From the NCBI RefSeq assembly GCF_905475395.1, contig NC_058342.1, forward strand, positions 28,864,640 through 28,928,639: 64,000 nucleotides of DNA, in the 5' to 3' direction. Both the position numbers and the translations under genes were made by a program. Below, one piece after another: positions 38,653-51,712 of this stretch. This DNA comes from Chrysoperla carnea. Its lineage: Eukaryota; Arthropoda; Insecta; Neuroptera; Chrysopidae. Positions within the stretch are counted from its first letter, which is position 1; every line of letters begins with the position of its first letter. The notes under the pieces are model-generated. The model saw nothing but the letters and a program-made list of their open reading frames with translations. It did no database searches and was not told the DNA's origin.

Positions 38653-40536
38653 TAATATCCAAACACACTTAAAAAAAGTATACTACGGAAAAACCCCGGC
38701 AATGAAACTACTACTCTAGTTTTGCCTCTAGACTTATCATTTTATATTCATTGAAATATCTTTTACACCAAGGTATATCGTATATACTCACCTTTGACTT
38801 ATCGAAATATTTCGATGAAGCGATAATAAAGTTTGACCTCCAGACATAATCTTTTTAACAAACAAAAAAGCACCTAATGTTATAGTAAGATGTTTTATAT
38901 AGCATAACTCACGACTCAAATGATTGATTTAATACCTTTCAAAAATCAGATATCAAAATAGGAAAAAAAAATCTACAACAAATATTTTTATTTATCTGAA
39001 ATCTGAAATGACTTCATTAACATTTTTTTTGGTTACAAAGACATTATTAGGTACATGCTGTGGGGTTATCAAACGTAAATGACATTTAATTTCATACAAA
39101 AAGTTTTTGATTTAGTTTTTTGATTGTAAGCACCTGATAAATAATCCTTATTCGGAGGACGGGCGTAGAATTTTTTTTTCAAAAGGAGGATAAATTAATA
39201 TATCATTTTTAAGAAAATTAAATAACATGTAAATGTCATGTATCCGTGATATAATACGTTGTTTGATCCGAGGTACCTACATCACGGACATTATAGTGCT
39301 TCTTTTCAAACTCTTACAACTTTTTACGTAACATTTAAGCATAACCAAATACCCAATAACTAGCTCAACCCGTGAGGAATTCCGCTCCCGTGGTACCCTG
39401 TACCCGTGGCTAAAATCAACAAACAACAAATTTCGTAGAAAAGTGGTGAAAAAAAGTTCTTAAATTAATATTAATAGAACATGCATTAAAAATAGTTATT
39501 ATATGTCTAGCATGGGCGAGTTATTTTAAGCCGAAGTCACCATTGTTATAACTTTATTGTGTGCCATAAACTTTATTGTGTATCTCTTTATCCAAGTCCG
39601 CATTGCTCATAGAGGAGGAAGCAAGACGGGTATACGACTATCTCAGTTTCTCTAATAGCAATGAGATAGGTAGAAAAAAATTGTTGTCTCGCTGTCGTTT
39701 TCGTATTTTTGGTTGACACTGGTTAGGTTGTCACTGTTTTACTCTTTATTTAGTTACAAAAGTCTGAGGGACTTCTCTGAGTCACATTTGCCCATGCCTG
39801 GTCTTGAATATTAGGAGAGCATCTGTTAAAACTAACATGTTTTCCTAATAAACTTATTATTTAAATTTATGTTTTTTTTTCGTTCAAATTATTTGTTAAG
39901 CGTGTTTTTTCCTAAGCGGTACATTTTTAGACTGTGAGTATATTTTTCGTCAAACCTAGACATAATAAGTTTGAAAATAGGGGCAGGGTCTTAATCATGG
40001 AAATTGATAAAAGAAAAATGAAGATTATAATAGGACAGAAAAAAACTTGCTGGAGTAAACAATAAATAATATAGATGGACCATAAAAAAGTAAAGTTTTC
40101 AAAGGTAATTTTGGATTAAAACTACAAATTTATGTCTTTAGAAATAGATATAAAATGAAAAATTTTTGTTTGAGGAAAGGTCTTTGATTCATTGACCCTT
40201 CCCATGGATCCGCTACCGTTCCCACACAGCACGAATTACAATAAAAACATCTTTTCTACGTGTTATGGTATTGAAATGTATAATTTAAGATAATCATACT
40301 TTTATTCACAAAAAATAATGACAATGTATTCGCAGAAATGATAAATCAATTTTTTGGACTATATACAGAAAATATGACCTTAAACAAATTAGGGGGTTTC
40401 ATTCTTTATATTTAGGGTTCCGTTCATCTTCTTTTTTTAAATAAATATTTAACATTTTTGATTTCTCCTTTGGTATAGTGCGCAAAAATGTTTCCTCGCC
40501 CCTAGGTTTTTCAGATTAAAGTGGGTGCCTTGGGCT

Positions 40537-40895
40537 GGGACACTCTTAGACAATAGGATCCGTTGTGATACCGACAAAGGGTTGGCTCATCCCCGGCTAC
40601 TACTCTATGAACCATTTGGAGCTGTTTAAGAACAGCAGGAGTGCTTTGACGGACTTAGCTTCGGAGAGGCCGTTAAAGAAAGACTGACTCAAGTAAGTCC
40701 ATCTCCTCATGACAAGACCAGGGCAGTGACAGAGAAGATGAGACATTCTCTCCTCCTCCTCACCACTGTGACAGCTCCTGCCTTAGTCGTGATACACTGT
40801 TAGGCCCAGGCGTTCAGAATGCCTGCCGCCCAACCAGTGTTTTGTAATAGCCGCAACAATTTTGCTAACAGAGTCCCTTAGAAGTGATATTTTCA
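40537..40895 (-). mobile_element. non-LTR retrotransposon 3' end (R1/jockey-like ORF2 C-terminus plus 3'UTR)
   Basis: The minus strand codes, with one internal stop, for HWLGGRHSERLGL, then SCHSGEEEERMSHLLCHCPG, then RRWTYLSQSFF, ending KALLLFLNSSKWFIE and TAG. This is the conserved C-terminus after RNase H (C..H....C zinc motif, then LLRFLKSSGWF-like). The 3'UTR (on +: GGACACTCTTAG, CCGTTGTGATACC) matches the tail of SINE A. 5'-truncated and dead. Confidence 0.85.
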
Positions 40896-41500
40896 TAGTT
40901 TCGATAAATCGATACTTGCAATCTATACTATTATTATTCTGCCAGGTAAAAATGCATGCTATAAATTTGTTCTACAACTTTCGATTTTTCTAGGATGGAC
41001 AATGAACTGTGTTACTCCTTCCTAGCTACGCCAATGCTAGTTAGTAATCATTCACGCTTGACGATTTTAACATAAAAAAATCATTGAAGTATTTATTTCA
41101 TTAGATTTTATCAAAGATACACATTGACCTAAAGAAATAATATTAATCGATCGGTATGTTTAAAATTGAGAGAAATATTAAGTGATTTTTCTGCGAATGG
41201 AAAGATTTCATGATGAGATTTTAATAAATTCAAGCGTTGATATTCGTAGATAGAGGAGAGTAGCTTTTAGCCATAATCGTATACCTTAACTGAATAAAAA
41301 GCCAGTTAATCTGATTTACTTTTTTAAATTAAAAAAAAAAGATATGTTTTCAATCAAAAAAGCTATTTATAATCAGTTATTAATAAGCTATTTATAATCA
41401 ATTGTAAATATTTTCGCTGTATATAAAAATGTATCATTTTTGCAATCGATTTCCTATACGATATTCACCAATCTCCTAAATGGTACTCCAGTATTACCTA

Positions 41501-41672
41501 CAGTGGAATCTAGTTAAGTGAGACATCAAGAGACCTGCAAATTTGTCTCCCCTATAGAGGTATTGCACTTATCCAGTGTCTCAGATATCCAGGTATAAAT
41601 AAATATCTGTCTCATTTACAGAGGGTTCCATTAATAGAGGTCAGAATACAGATAATTTCAGTTATAGAGGTG
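41501..41672 (+). mobile_element. pogo-like MITE, right end missing
   Basis: Starts after TA with CAGTGGAATCTAGTTAAGTG and follows the 17535-17975 element through CCAGGTATAAATAAATAT and TTCCATTAATAGAGG. It then stops matching near 41672. Confidence 0.75.
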
Positions 41673-42228
41673 CGATTATTAAATCAAATAACGTATAAAA
41701 TAATAAGTTTTAATCGTTATTAAGAATACAAAGACGTCATCCATGCATTTTTATTATTTTGGTAATTCAAAGGCTAAGTTTTAATACCTTTCAAACATCT
41801 TGGAGTTTTATATTTTCCGATTAATAGGATAGGCAGCTTTTCAGTTCCTGACATGTTAGCACCCTGTATTGTAACGCGCTTTTTACTAAGTTTTCCGCCA
41901 TGACAGGACTCACCTTTTTGGTGAAAGACCATGGAGGTTAGAGAGAAGGAGAACGATCGCTGTAGGAAATAGTGTCCCAGAAATACGGTCAAGATAAGTG
42001 AGCCGCTGCGATCGCTAAGTTGTCTCAATAAAAGCTGTTGTTAAATTTGTACATTATGCAACTAACTTCATCTACTTGTACTCATAAACAGCTAACTTCG
42101 CAGATACTACTTACCGACGACAGCGCGGCTGGTGGCTGAAAAATGAACTATAAATTTATTTTTCAGCAAAAAAAAAGCTGACTTGATAGAAGGAAATGAT
42201 TATTAATTTTAGATTCAATTAGATTTCA

Positions 42229-42345
42229 GGTGATTTTATGAACACCTATATCCAAATTTTGTTCGTAGCATCAATATTTTTAAGCGTTACAAACTTGGGA
42301 CTAAACTTAATATACCTTGGTATATATTTCATATACATGGTATAA
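42229..42345 (+). repeat. dispersed element C, copy 3 (right part only)
   Basis: Has GTGATTTTATGAACACCTAT, GCGTTACAAACTTGGGACTA, AACTTAATATACC and a short hairpin ATACCTTGGTATAT followed by ATATACATGGTAT. Same order as in 50939-51075. Confidence 0.7.
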
Positions 42346-42774
42346 AAAAATGAGTAAAAGAGGCTTCAAAAAATAATAATAATCCATTATCCATTTTAGA
42401 CTGCAATCGAAAATCGAAATGCTGGGTTTGAAGATTTTGTTTGAAGTTTGAAAATAGTTTTATAACCTTGGACAGTTTTTTTGATAAACAAAACTATTAA
42501 AACTGAAAACAATATAATAATGGGACATGTCTTAAGGCTATTCCAAACCTATTTTTGTATTATTAGTGTATAATTATTAGTCACAGAATGTTCCAAAAAA
42601 AATTGCATTGCATTGGATAAAAATTAATTGCTCGTAACGAATTTGTAGACTTTATTGAAAACATCGTATTATCTGACCAAATTTTTTTTTAAACAATGAA
42701 TTTTTCGAAAAATTATTTTAGTTTTTAATTAAATAAAAACGTGTTCATTTAAAAACAGGGGTGGACTTATTTAA

Positions 42775-42870
42775 ATCCAACGCGAAAAGTGTTCCATTTA
42801 CTGGAAGTTTCCGATTATCGAGCGTTGCGATTATCGAAACTCTACTCTATAATCATCACTAATATATAAT
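42775..42870. repeat. fragment related to the 46023-46335 MITE
   Basis: Contains TTCCGATTATCGAGC and CGATTATCGAAACTCTACTC, close to inverted forms of the MITE end CAGTAGAATCTCGATTATCG. Confidence 0.45.
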
Positions 42871-44504
42871 AATTAGGGATGGTAAAAGGTAACTTCAATA
42901 TCGATCCAGGATATACGCTCGGAGTATGTTGACTGAAACATCCTGTAAAAATGTAAAAACGCGAAATAATTAAAAAATTGCAACTGTAATTTATTTATGT
43001 TATATAATTTTTGTTAATCTTACTATGTATGTGATAAAATACATGTAATAATTTTTATTTATGATTTATGAGTTTATAAGCTATACATTTTTGAAAAAAA
43101 AAGTTGGTATAACTGTATTTTTCATATTAAAAAAAAAAGTTTATACTTATTAATTTAATGTAAAGGATCGTTAAAAGTTCAAGTATTTATATTTTTAACT
43201 TAAATTTAAGGTTATACGATCATCGCATTCAATCGTTGTGGGTTAAGATTTCAGAATTGAAGTAATTAAATTGTTAACTTGCTTGAGTTAATAATCCAGG
43301 AATATAATGACTAGGGTGAAATGATATATTTTACGGGGATCAATTTAAAGAAGATAAAAAAAAAAGTTAAATGAGAACGTTTTGAATCGTGGGATTATGA
43401 CCGAGTTTCATATATTTACTTGAGTTCAAATGTACCTGACATAATAAATTTCATGACGTAAAAACAATTTATATTTTATTTTGACCCAAAAACTTGAAAA
43501 AAAGCAACACTTTTCAATTTGTCAAGATTAAAATATTAGATTTAGATAATTTAGGTCAAAATATAGTTGATTTCAAACAAAAACATAATTTATTTTTATT
43601 TACTTTAAAGTCAAATCCTTGGTAAGATCATCCTTACATATCGTTCAGGACAATTAATTATCGTGTATCGAATCCTAGAAGATAAGATTACATTTTTCAG
43701 ATAAAAAAATTTTCAATTGTAGAAATTTCCAGTCGTATAATGAGTTTTCATTTTTCATATCAACAATATATGGAGACTTGTGTTTGAATCAGTGATGGGT
43801 TGAATAAGCTGATTTACGAATTTGATTCATTGTTTCACTAACAAAAGAAGTTAACAAAATTTAAAAGACTCCAATATAACCTAAGGATTTAATCGCTTTA
43901 GCTCTGTTTGAATGTTTGAAAATTATGTTTCGATATAAAAAGAGGTGGAGGGGAGTATTTGAAAACCCCACCCCCTAGTTTCCTAGTTTCCTAGGTAACC
44001 TACTTTCCGTTTTTTGGGGTCTGTTGCACTTTTTGTGATTTTACCTCCCAACCAGCAAACAAATCATAACTTGCGATAAAGAACAAAGGTATGTCTAATT
44101 TTCGAATCGTACGTACTCATTCCTGCACTAATTTATTGATTATTTATAGAAATTCAATAATTAAAAAAGACACATCACATATAGATTAGAAAATAAAATA
44201 ATTTTTATTGAACGATTATCTAAAATATTATGAATAAATAAATAATTTGTTATCAATAAAAATAAAACCAATTAATACCCCAATCCATTGTATTTTAATA
44301 AGTGTATTAAAAATAAAAACGTTATAATATATGTATATATATATGTTTTGTTATTCATAAATCATATTTTTAGCTATTAAATCATATCACGTGATTATTT
44401 AATTATTTAGTAATTAATTTATTTAATTTTGGTGTAAGTAGTCTGGTTTTTTTTCATTGACGATTCATCGGTACTTGACTGGATATTACCTAATGTTCTT
44501 TTTA

Positions 44505-44565
44505 CTTTATTATATTATAAATATAATAAAGTATTATTATATTATGAATATAATAAGTATTGCGA
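44505..44565. repeat. AT-rich direct/inverted repeat
   Basis: Two tandem copies of a unit like TTTATTATATTATAAATATA then ATAAAGT, each self-complementary. Likely to form hairpins; no gene nearby. Confidence 0.5.
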
Positions 44566-46022
44566 TCGAAAAACAAAAATCGATATCGTAGTTTCAACGG
44601 AAATACAAGTTTTGAGGGTCCCTGATTCCAAAATAATGGTTTTTAAAAAATGTTGCGTCCGTCGGTATGTCTGTTACCAAGCTGGAGCCTTCAATTTTCA
44701 ATCGATTTTTCTCAAACTCAATACATAGGTCCAGTTTGGTCATATCTAGACGATTCTTTCATTTTTTCTCTAGGCCTTTTTTCAAGGGTACTTCCCTCTA
44801 GGCCAAAACAGGATTTTTGGGGTTTTCTCAAAAACGGCTCTAACAATTTCGATTAAACTTGGCACAAGGCTAGACCTTAAAGTGTTCCTAGGAGTGGTAT
44901 AAGCCACATATCCGGGAAAATTCAAGAAGGTCCACACCTTATGGAAAGCCTTTCCAAATACAGGAAAATGGGATTTTCAAGAGAAAGTCTGAGGGGGCAG
45001 AGGTGAAACTTCGTATCAGGGTTTATACCATGAACATGGTATGAACCATAGACCATCAGTTAGTTCAGTGTAGACAGCTGGGTATAATATATCCATAGAT
45101 AATTAATATTTATGTTTATTATAATTAGTTGTCTATGAATATATCTGTCAAACTTATTTGTGTTTTATTATACCGATATTTCGTATAATGATACCGATAT
45201 TACGTCATCAAATTGGATGCCTGGCAAGAAAGCGTATGTATTTTACAGAAATAAATTTTTGGTTTTGAAGTACTTTTTCAAATATAATAGAATACTCTAT
45301 TGTTGGTGCCCAAGGACGATATTACCTTTTGTATTACTTACGTCAACTTAAAAAAAAAATTGTTACCTATATGAATAAAGATTTTAAAAATATGTTTTTA
45401 TTAATTTTTTTTCTTCTATTAATTTTTTTTTTGTTTAAAATTTATGATTGGAAAAAGTCATTAACATTAAATGAGAACTTCATAAATATTCTTTCAATAA
45501 AAATTATCTATATCAGATTAGACTGATCAAATATTCAAATTAATTCATAGAAAAATAAAGTTTAAATTCCAAATTACATTTCTTACTAATTTAGCTTATA
45601 TAAGACTTAACACATTGTTATGATAGGGGGGGGGGTGATCGCTGACAGTTCAATAATCCAGGAAAAACCATTTTTTAGAAATGTATATAATACTAGGTTC
45701 CAAAAGGTGTTACCCGGGAATTCATTCTTGAAAAACTTTGAAAATTCCGAAGAAATCTGGACAGCCTGGAATTTTACACGTTATAAAAGGTTCTGGAATA
45801 TTCTTGCAAATATTCTAGAACTTCCTGGAATATTACAATACCTGTGATAAAATAAATGAGGGTCTTAAATCTTTCTTTAATAGTTCATTTATAAAACATT
45901 CCTTCAAATTCTAGAACTTTCTGAAAAATTATAATATGTAGAATGTGTAGACAATGACTATAAAGTAAACCTATGAATAGGTTTCACTGTTATAATATAT
46001 TTTACTAGTAAATAAAGAAATA

Positions 46023-46335
46023 CAGTAGAATCTCGATTATCGGAAACATCCAGTAATCGGAATACTTTTCGGTGAACCATTCACCTTTCTTTACCAATCA
46101 CTCAAAAATAACATTGTTTTTTTCGATATACATCTAAAATGATTCATGTTATGATTCTCAAAACACAATAACACGTGTTTAATGTTGTGTGTACAGTCTC
46201 GCTGAAATAAATACATTCCAATGCTGTTTTTTCAATTTCATTTGCAATGAAGTTTTCCTTACAATCCCAGTAATCGGAACAAATTCATAAATTGGAATGC
46301 TCCTGGTATTTATTGAGTCCCGATTATCGATACTC
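46023..46335. mobile_element. pogo-like MITE, diverged
   Basis: Starts after TA with CAGTAGAATCTCGATTATCG and ends CCCGATTATCGATACTC followed by TA. The interior has CAGTAATCGGAA and CTTTTCGGTGAACCATT. 313 bp, no coding capacity. Confidence 0.65.
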
Positions 46336-48375
46336 TAATAAAAATGATTCTTTTTAGTCTTTTTTTTCCCGAAAATATAGACTAATGCACAGTATTGAAG
46401 GTCAATGGGGAAGAGCAAATATGCTTTTGAAAAGGAATCGAAAAATTGTTTTTTTTGTTGACATTTTTAACTTTACAAATTATTGCAAGCTCTCCGATTG
46501 AGTTAAAGGGATAAAAAAAATTTATGAAGGTTGAATTAATGTTAAGAATGTGTCTATTAAGGGGTGTAAAATTATTGGTCCTCCCGAGGTTTTTAACATA
46601 TTTCGTCATCTGTGTCAATTTTTTTTCCCTAAGTGAAAAATAAAATATTGGAAATGGAGATTGATTGATAAAAATTTATAGAGTCAAACACATGTTTATT
46701 ACTAAAATTATCATCTCATACTAACTGAAGTACCCTGTATTCCGTGAACCCGTGGGTTTTTTAATTCCAATTCTGCTGGAGGATAATTTTGAAATATAAA
46801 CGTAATAAAAAACTTCTTCACTTCTTGTTTAGATGCGAAAATATCATCATGAAATATCAAATCATTCGTAAATAGTTTTGAGATAAACGAATGAAATAGA
46901 AAGCGTTAAAGCCGATGCATTTTTGTTTTTAATATTTTATCATTTTACTAAGTTTAATTTGATTTTATTGAATTTTTATGCACTATTGCTTTGTAATATT
47001 ATCGACCCATAAGAATTTCTATGATACCAATCTTATCAGATCAAATTTATGTAAAAAGTATTACATAAATGTAATAAAAATTGCCTGTAAAATTAAATAA
47101 ATTAAGTATTTTTTAAATATCTTAAAAATATGTTCAGCGTTCTAAATTGAAAAAAGCAAAAATTAAAAGAAGGAATATTAAACAATAAGTTCAAGTAATT
47201 GTTTAAATACATGTATATACGGAGTGGAACAAAATTGAAAATTTAAAAATTACGTTAAGTCTCTACATGAAATTGAAATTTACAAAATTTTAGAAACCTT
47301 CGACAAAACAGGATATTTCTACTATCTGAACTTAGAGATGAACAAGACCCTTAAAAAATCTAAAAAATGAGATTTCCTTTTTGAGATGAGACAGACTTCC
47401 TTTTGCATGTAGTGTCAGTCATATTTGCTTTTTCTTAAATAAATCATATATCATAAAGTTTTATGAGCACAATTTGTACCACAAAGAGATAAATGTAGAA
47501 TCAACCATAAAACTATACTAGAATTAAAACCGCATTCATTCAAATGTACTGTCAGTCACATATGGAATCACCCTTATATTTAAATATGACGCGTGTGTGT
47601 GTATTCAATCATGCTGAAACTGCTGAATGGATTGGGATGAAATTTGGCAAAGATATAGATTATAAGCAGGATTAAAAAATATGATTCCTTATTTCTTCTT
47701 GACCCAAGTTTTTGCTGGCATACACTCTCAGTTTAATGCCACTTAATTTCTTTTAAATGGTCATAAATCTAAAACGTTAAAATAATTTCACTATTCCATA
47801 GACGTTGTACTCTGGGATAATAGACGATAATTTCCAACTTGATAGTACACAAATTGTCGAATCGAAATCAGACAAATCTTCCATAGTTTCGATACTTACT
47901 TGTCTGATGGTCCATATCATCAATAAATAGTTCAGTTCATTTTCCACTACGTACAAAAAAATCAAGAACCATTTCATATGAAAATTGATCTCGAACTAAT
48001 CAGGAAATTAATATTGAGATGTGTCATCCCGTTAGTTTAAACAGACTTTCAATTACATTTGAAAGTTGGAAGGGGGGATTTTATTATGAATTCTATAATC
48101 AATTTATCATATAATTTTTGCTATTCACAATTAAAACATATGGTAGAGTGGAGATTTTATAGCTCGTGGTTGTAAATATTAACACCTTGAGCTTGTATTA
48201 TCTAAACAGTTTATGTTACATCTCTATGTTCTCAATCCAGAAGCTGGTGTCAGCAGAGCAGTGGTAGGCACGAAAAATGATAGGCCGTGAAAAATTTAAG
48301 TAATATGGTAAAAGCTAACATTTTCGAATTTTCGAATAAAAATTATTTTTTAAATTTGTTGTTGTTGAAAAGGAA

Positions 48376-48940
48376 AACTTTTCAAATTTGTGATAAAAAT
48401 TAACCTAGCTGTAATAGGCTTCAAGAATGTGGTGTCCTGGTGCTGGAATTAAGCATATAAGTGATAGCTAGCGAAAAACTGGCATTATAGCTGAAAAAAA
48501 GACCCAAAATTTGTGGGTTTCAAAAAAATTCCAATAAGATCGAATCAAATTTACCCGTGTTATCAAAAAAATCAAATTTTTTAATTTGATGACGTCATCA
48601 GAATCCAAAAAATTTTATTTTGCCTTATCACATTCAAATGTTATCCAATTTTGATAAAATAAGTATGTCATCCTACTAAATTTGGGTCATACTTTTCAAA
48701 TTTGTTATCAAAATTAACCTAGCTCTGATAGGTTTCAAGAATGTGGAGTCCTGGTCCCGGAATTAAGCACACAAGTGATAACTAGCGAAAAACTGACATC
48801 ACAACCGAAAAGAATGACCAAAAATTTGTGGGTTTCAAAAAAAATTCCAATAAGATCGGATCAAATTTGCCTGTGTTATCAAAAAAATTGAATTTTTTAA
48901 CTTTATGACATCATCAAAACTTAAAAAATTTAATTTTTCC
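48376..48940 (+). repeat. 316-bp tandem repeat, second array, about 1.8 copies
   Basis: GTCCTGG landmarks at 48434 and 48748 (314 apart) and TGACGTCA/TGACATCA at 48590 and 48906 (316 apart). Same unit as 5425-6236. Confidence 0.88.
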
Positions 48941-50392
48941 ATATCAGTACATATATAATTTTTCAATATTATGATGAAATGAGAAAGCAAATTCCAACTA
49001 TCTTTATAAAATAAGCAGGGACATTTCAAAGGAGGGCAGCTGTCTTTTCATAAACAGTACAAAAAATTGATGATCTGCCCGTTGTATTCTTGAAAGAAGA
49101 TTGTATTTCGCAACTAAAATAAACAAAAATGTTGAATCGAAATCAGATTCATTATCTTCTTTAGTTGTAGAACGACCCATATAATATAAGTAATTTTACA
49201 TCAAGTTCATAATCTTATGATATCTAAATTCTAAACCCTCGAAACTTACAAAGTGGTGGAAGCAGCCCCTCTCCCTTTCTCTTCTGAGTGGTAGGAGTAA
49301 CTTGATCTTTTTGCAACTTGGCAACATATGTTTTCTGAATCTTCATTAACCCTTTTAGAAAACGCAACGAAAATATTTCGACTGAAAATTTTCCATACTC
49401 GTTGCGCCGTTACGACCTGCACTTAATTATATAATTAAAGTAAATACACTTAAAAACTGATTGATAATGAAATTAATATGATCAATTGTTTAATAGAATT
49501 ATTAATAATTTATCAATTTAAATACAAATACTTAGTTATTATGACAAAGAATTTCAATATATTAGAAAAACATTCCGATATCAGGAATAGGAGTTTAACT
49601 AAACTCATGTTGCAAGGACGTCGACTTATACAATACTTGTAGTCCGTTTTGAAAAATATTATTTTTTTAAAATGATCTGGCTATAAGTGAAAGATATCTT
49701 TTTACAAAAAATTACTTTTATCGAACAATTTAGTTGAGTGATAAAATTATTGATTTCAATTAAACATTATTGTAAAATAAATGTTCGACGTTGTTTAGTG
49801 TTTAGGATTTTTGGTGGATTCGAAAATTTTTTGTTCAATTTTAATGTGTGATTTGAAATAATTAAAAACGTTACATGTAGGAAGTGAAGGTTTGTTCAAC
49901 AAATTGAATGTAAGTTTTTAATAAAATGTTTTATCCAACTCTGTTGGTACTTAATTTATAGTCTGCACGCTGGATTATAAATAGTCCGAGTAAATTAGTT
50001 ATTTATTATTTAAATCGTGTTTATACATTCTCATTAACGCCCTTTGTTAACAAGTAATTTTATTTAGTCCTCTTACGGGTGTTAAATTCATAGATTAGAA
50101 CTGAAGTTTCCGTTTTAAATCATGTAAATCCAATATTGAAGTGTTTTTAAAGTTATACTTTGTTATATAACAAGGCAAATTTTCTTAAGATTAATTTGGA
50201 AAACTAATATTGATTAGTTAAAAGTTAACAAATATTTTCTTATAAAGAAAATTATATAACTAGCGGCACTCCACCCCGGGTTTAATTGAAACTAAGATCG
50301 AAGTTCAAAATTGATTCATAATAATATTTAAACAATATACTAATTGTATCTAATGTAATATTAAAACAATATACTAATTGTGTCCTAAACAA

Positions 50393-51407
50393 GTGAAAAC
50401 AAACAATTGACTGAGTTAATTGTTGAAATACCCTGTATATAAAGTGTTGAATATCAGTGCTTGCATTATTTTTTATATATTAGAAGAGCTTAAGAATAAG
50501 CTGATAGGCCGCCATTATTATCAAAAATTTAAAGTATTTTCTGAAATTTTTCGTTTTTTCGTTTTTCGAGAATCTTTCACAAGACCACTAGTTGAAGTTA
50601 CCTGCAAATTTCCAACTCTCTATCTTTTATAGTTTTGGAGAAAATGAACACGATAATTTTGTCCTAATTTGCGCCCTCAAGGATAAACTGCGTCGTTTAC
50701 GAAAAAATGGTTCAAACAAAAGTTGTTTCTTTTTTTATAAGTAACATTTTTATACTTAAACTTTTGTTCTACCTCTTACGGTTTACAAGATTACCCAATT
50801 GACCTATGTTGTTCATTTACGAACTTAGGCTCCCTTTTTACGTCCCGAGCACGCTATACAAATTTCAGCTTGATATCCCATTTCGTTTTTGAGTAATTGT
50901 GTCCACAGACAGACGGACAGACGGACGGACAACCGGAAATCAACTAATTACGTGATTTTATGAACACCTATACTAAAAATTTATTCGTATGATCAATATT
51001 TTTCGGCGTTACAAACTAGGGACTAAACTTAATATAGGTACTTTGAGATATATATTACATATATACAGAGTATAAAAATCAGATTTGGGAAACTTAAAAC
51101 AAATGAACAAATATGTCAAAAATTATGTCAATTATTTCGGTATCGTTTCTAACAAGTTAAATTAGATGTTTTTAAGAAACAAAGTATCTATAAAAGTCAA
51201 AAATTATGAACTTATTGTTCACAATTAAGTATTTAAATTTTATATTATTAAAAACAAAAGAATGTCATATGTCAAAATACACTATAAATTTAACAGTAGG
51301 AACGGTATAAATCTCTCAATCCGGACTAGTTAATAAATAAATATTTCGAATATGCAGTGTTTTTAAACAATTAACTCAGTTAGTTGTTATATTCATTTGT
51401 TTTTATT
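50393..51407. mobile_element. dispersed element C, fullest copy, about 1 kb with terminal inverted repeats
   Basis: Left arm GAAAACAAACAATTGACTGA then GTTAATTGTTGAAATA; the right arm near 51362-51407 is its inverse (ACAATTAACTCAGTTAGTTG). The interior has GCGCCCTCAAGGATAAAC, GGTTTACAAGAT, ACGGACGGACAACCGGAAAT, GTGATTTTATGAACACCTAT and a terminal hairpin. No transposase; probably a non-autonomous DNA element. Confidence 0.6.
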
Positions 51408-51712
51408 GATATTACCTTTGAAAGTTCTAAGCCAGCGTGTGGAGTAATAATATATCAAGTAATTCAATTTATTAATATGTTATTTTACATGCGTACAATG
51501 ATCAAACAATTATTTAATCATAAATATAATCCTCGTGTTTTTAAAACTTGACTCTCAACACAAACTGAAATCATGTCGTAGTTATTACAAACAAATATAA
51601 TCATAGTGGAAATTTTTTTTGTCCTTAGGGATACGTTAAAAAAAAATTTCAATTGATAAATTATGTGATAAAAAATTTGTGGAACAAAAGAAAAAAAAAG
51701 TAGTTAAAAAAA

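Larger units (their letters stand above)
33978..51712. other. 17.7-kb gene-free, repeat-rich region
   Basis: No supported gene. Contents, left to right: reverse 316-bp-repeat copy (36290-36640), SINE B (38440-38652), LINE 3' end (40537-40895), MITEs (41501-41672, 42775-42870, 46023-46335), element C copies (42229-42345 and 50393-51407), AT hairpins (44505-44565) and a 316-bp array (48376-48940). There is also a low-complexity repeat with CGTCCGTCGGTATGTCTGTT at about 44650. Short open frames inside have stop-flanked, low-complexity or repeat-derived translations. Confidence 0.6.

Noticed and set aside
44650-44856. 68-residue plus-strand frame
   Set aside because: Low similarity to any protein and sits in repeat-like DNA with no splice context.
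45329-45526. 65-residue frame with hydrophobic run (LLIFFLLLIFFLF)
   Set aside because: The run is a translated T-rich stretch; no conservation or gene context is visible.
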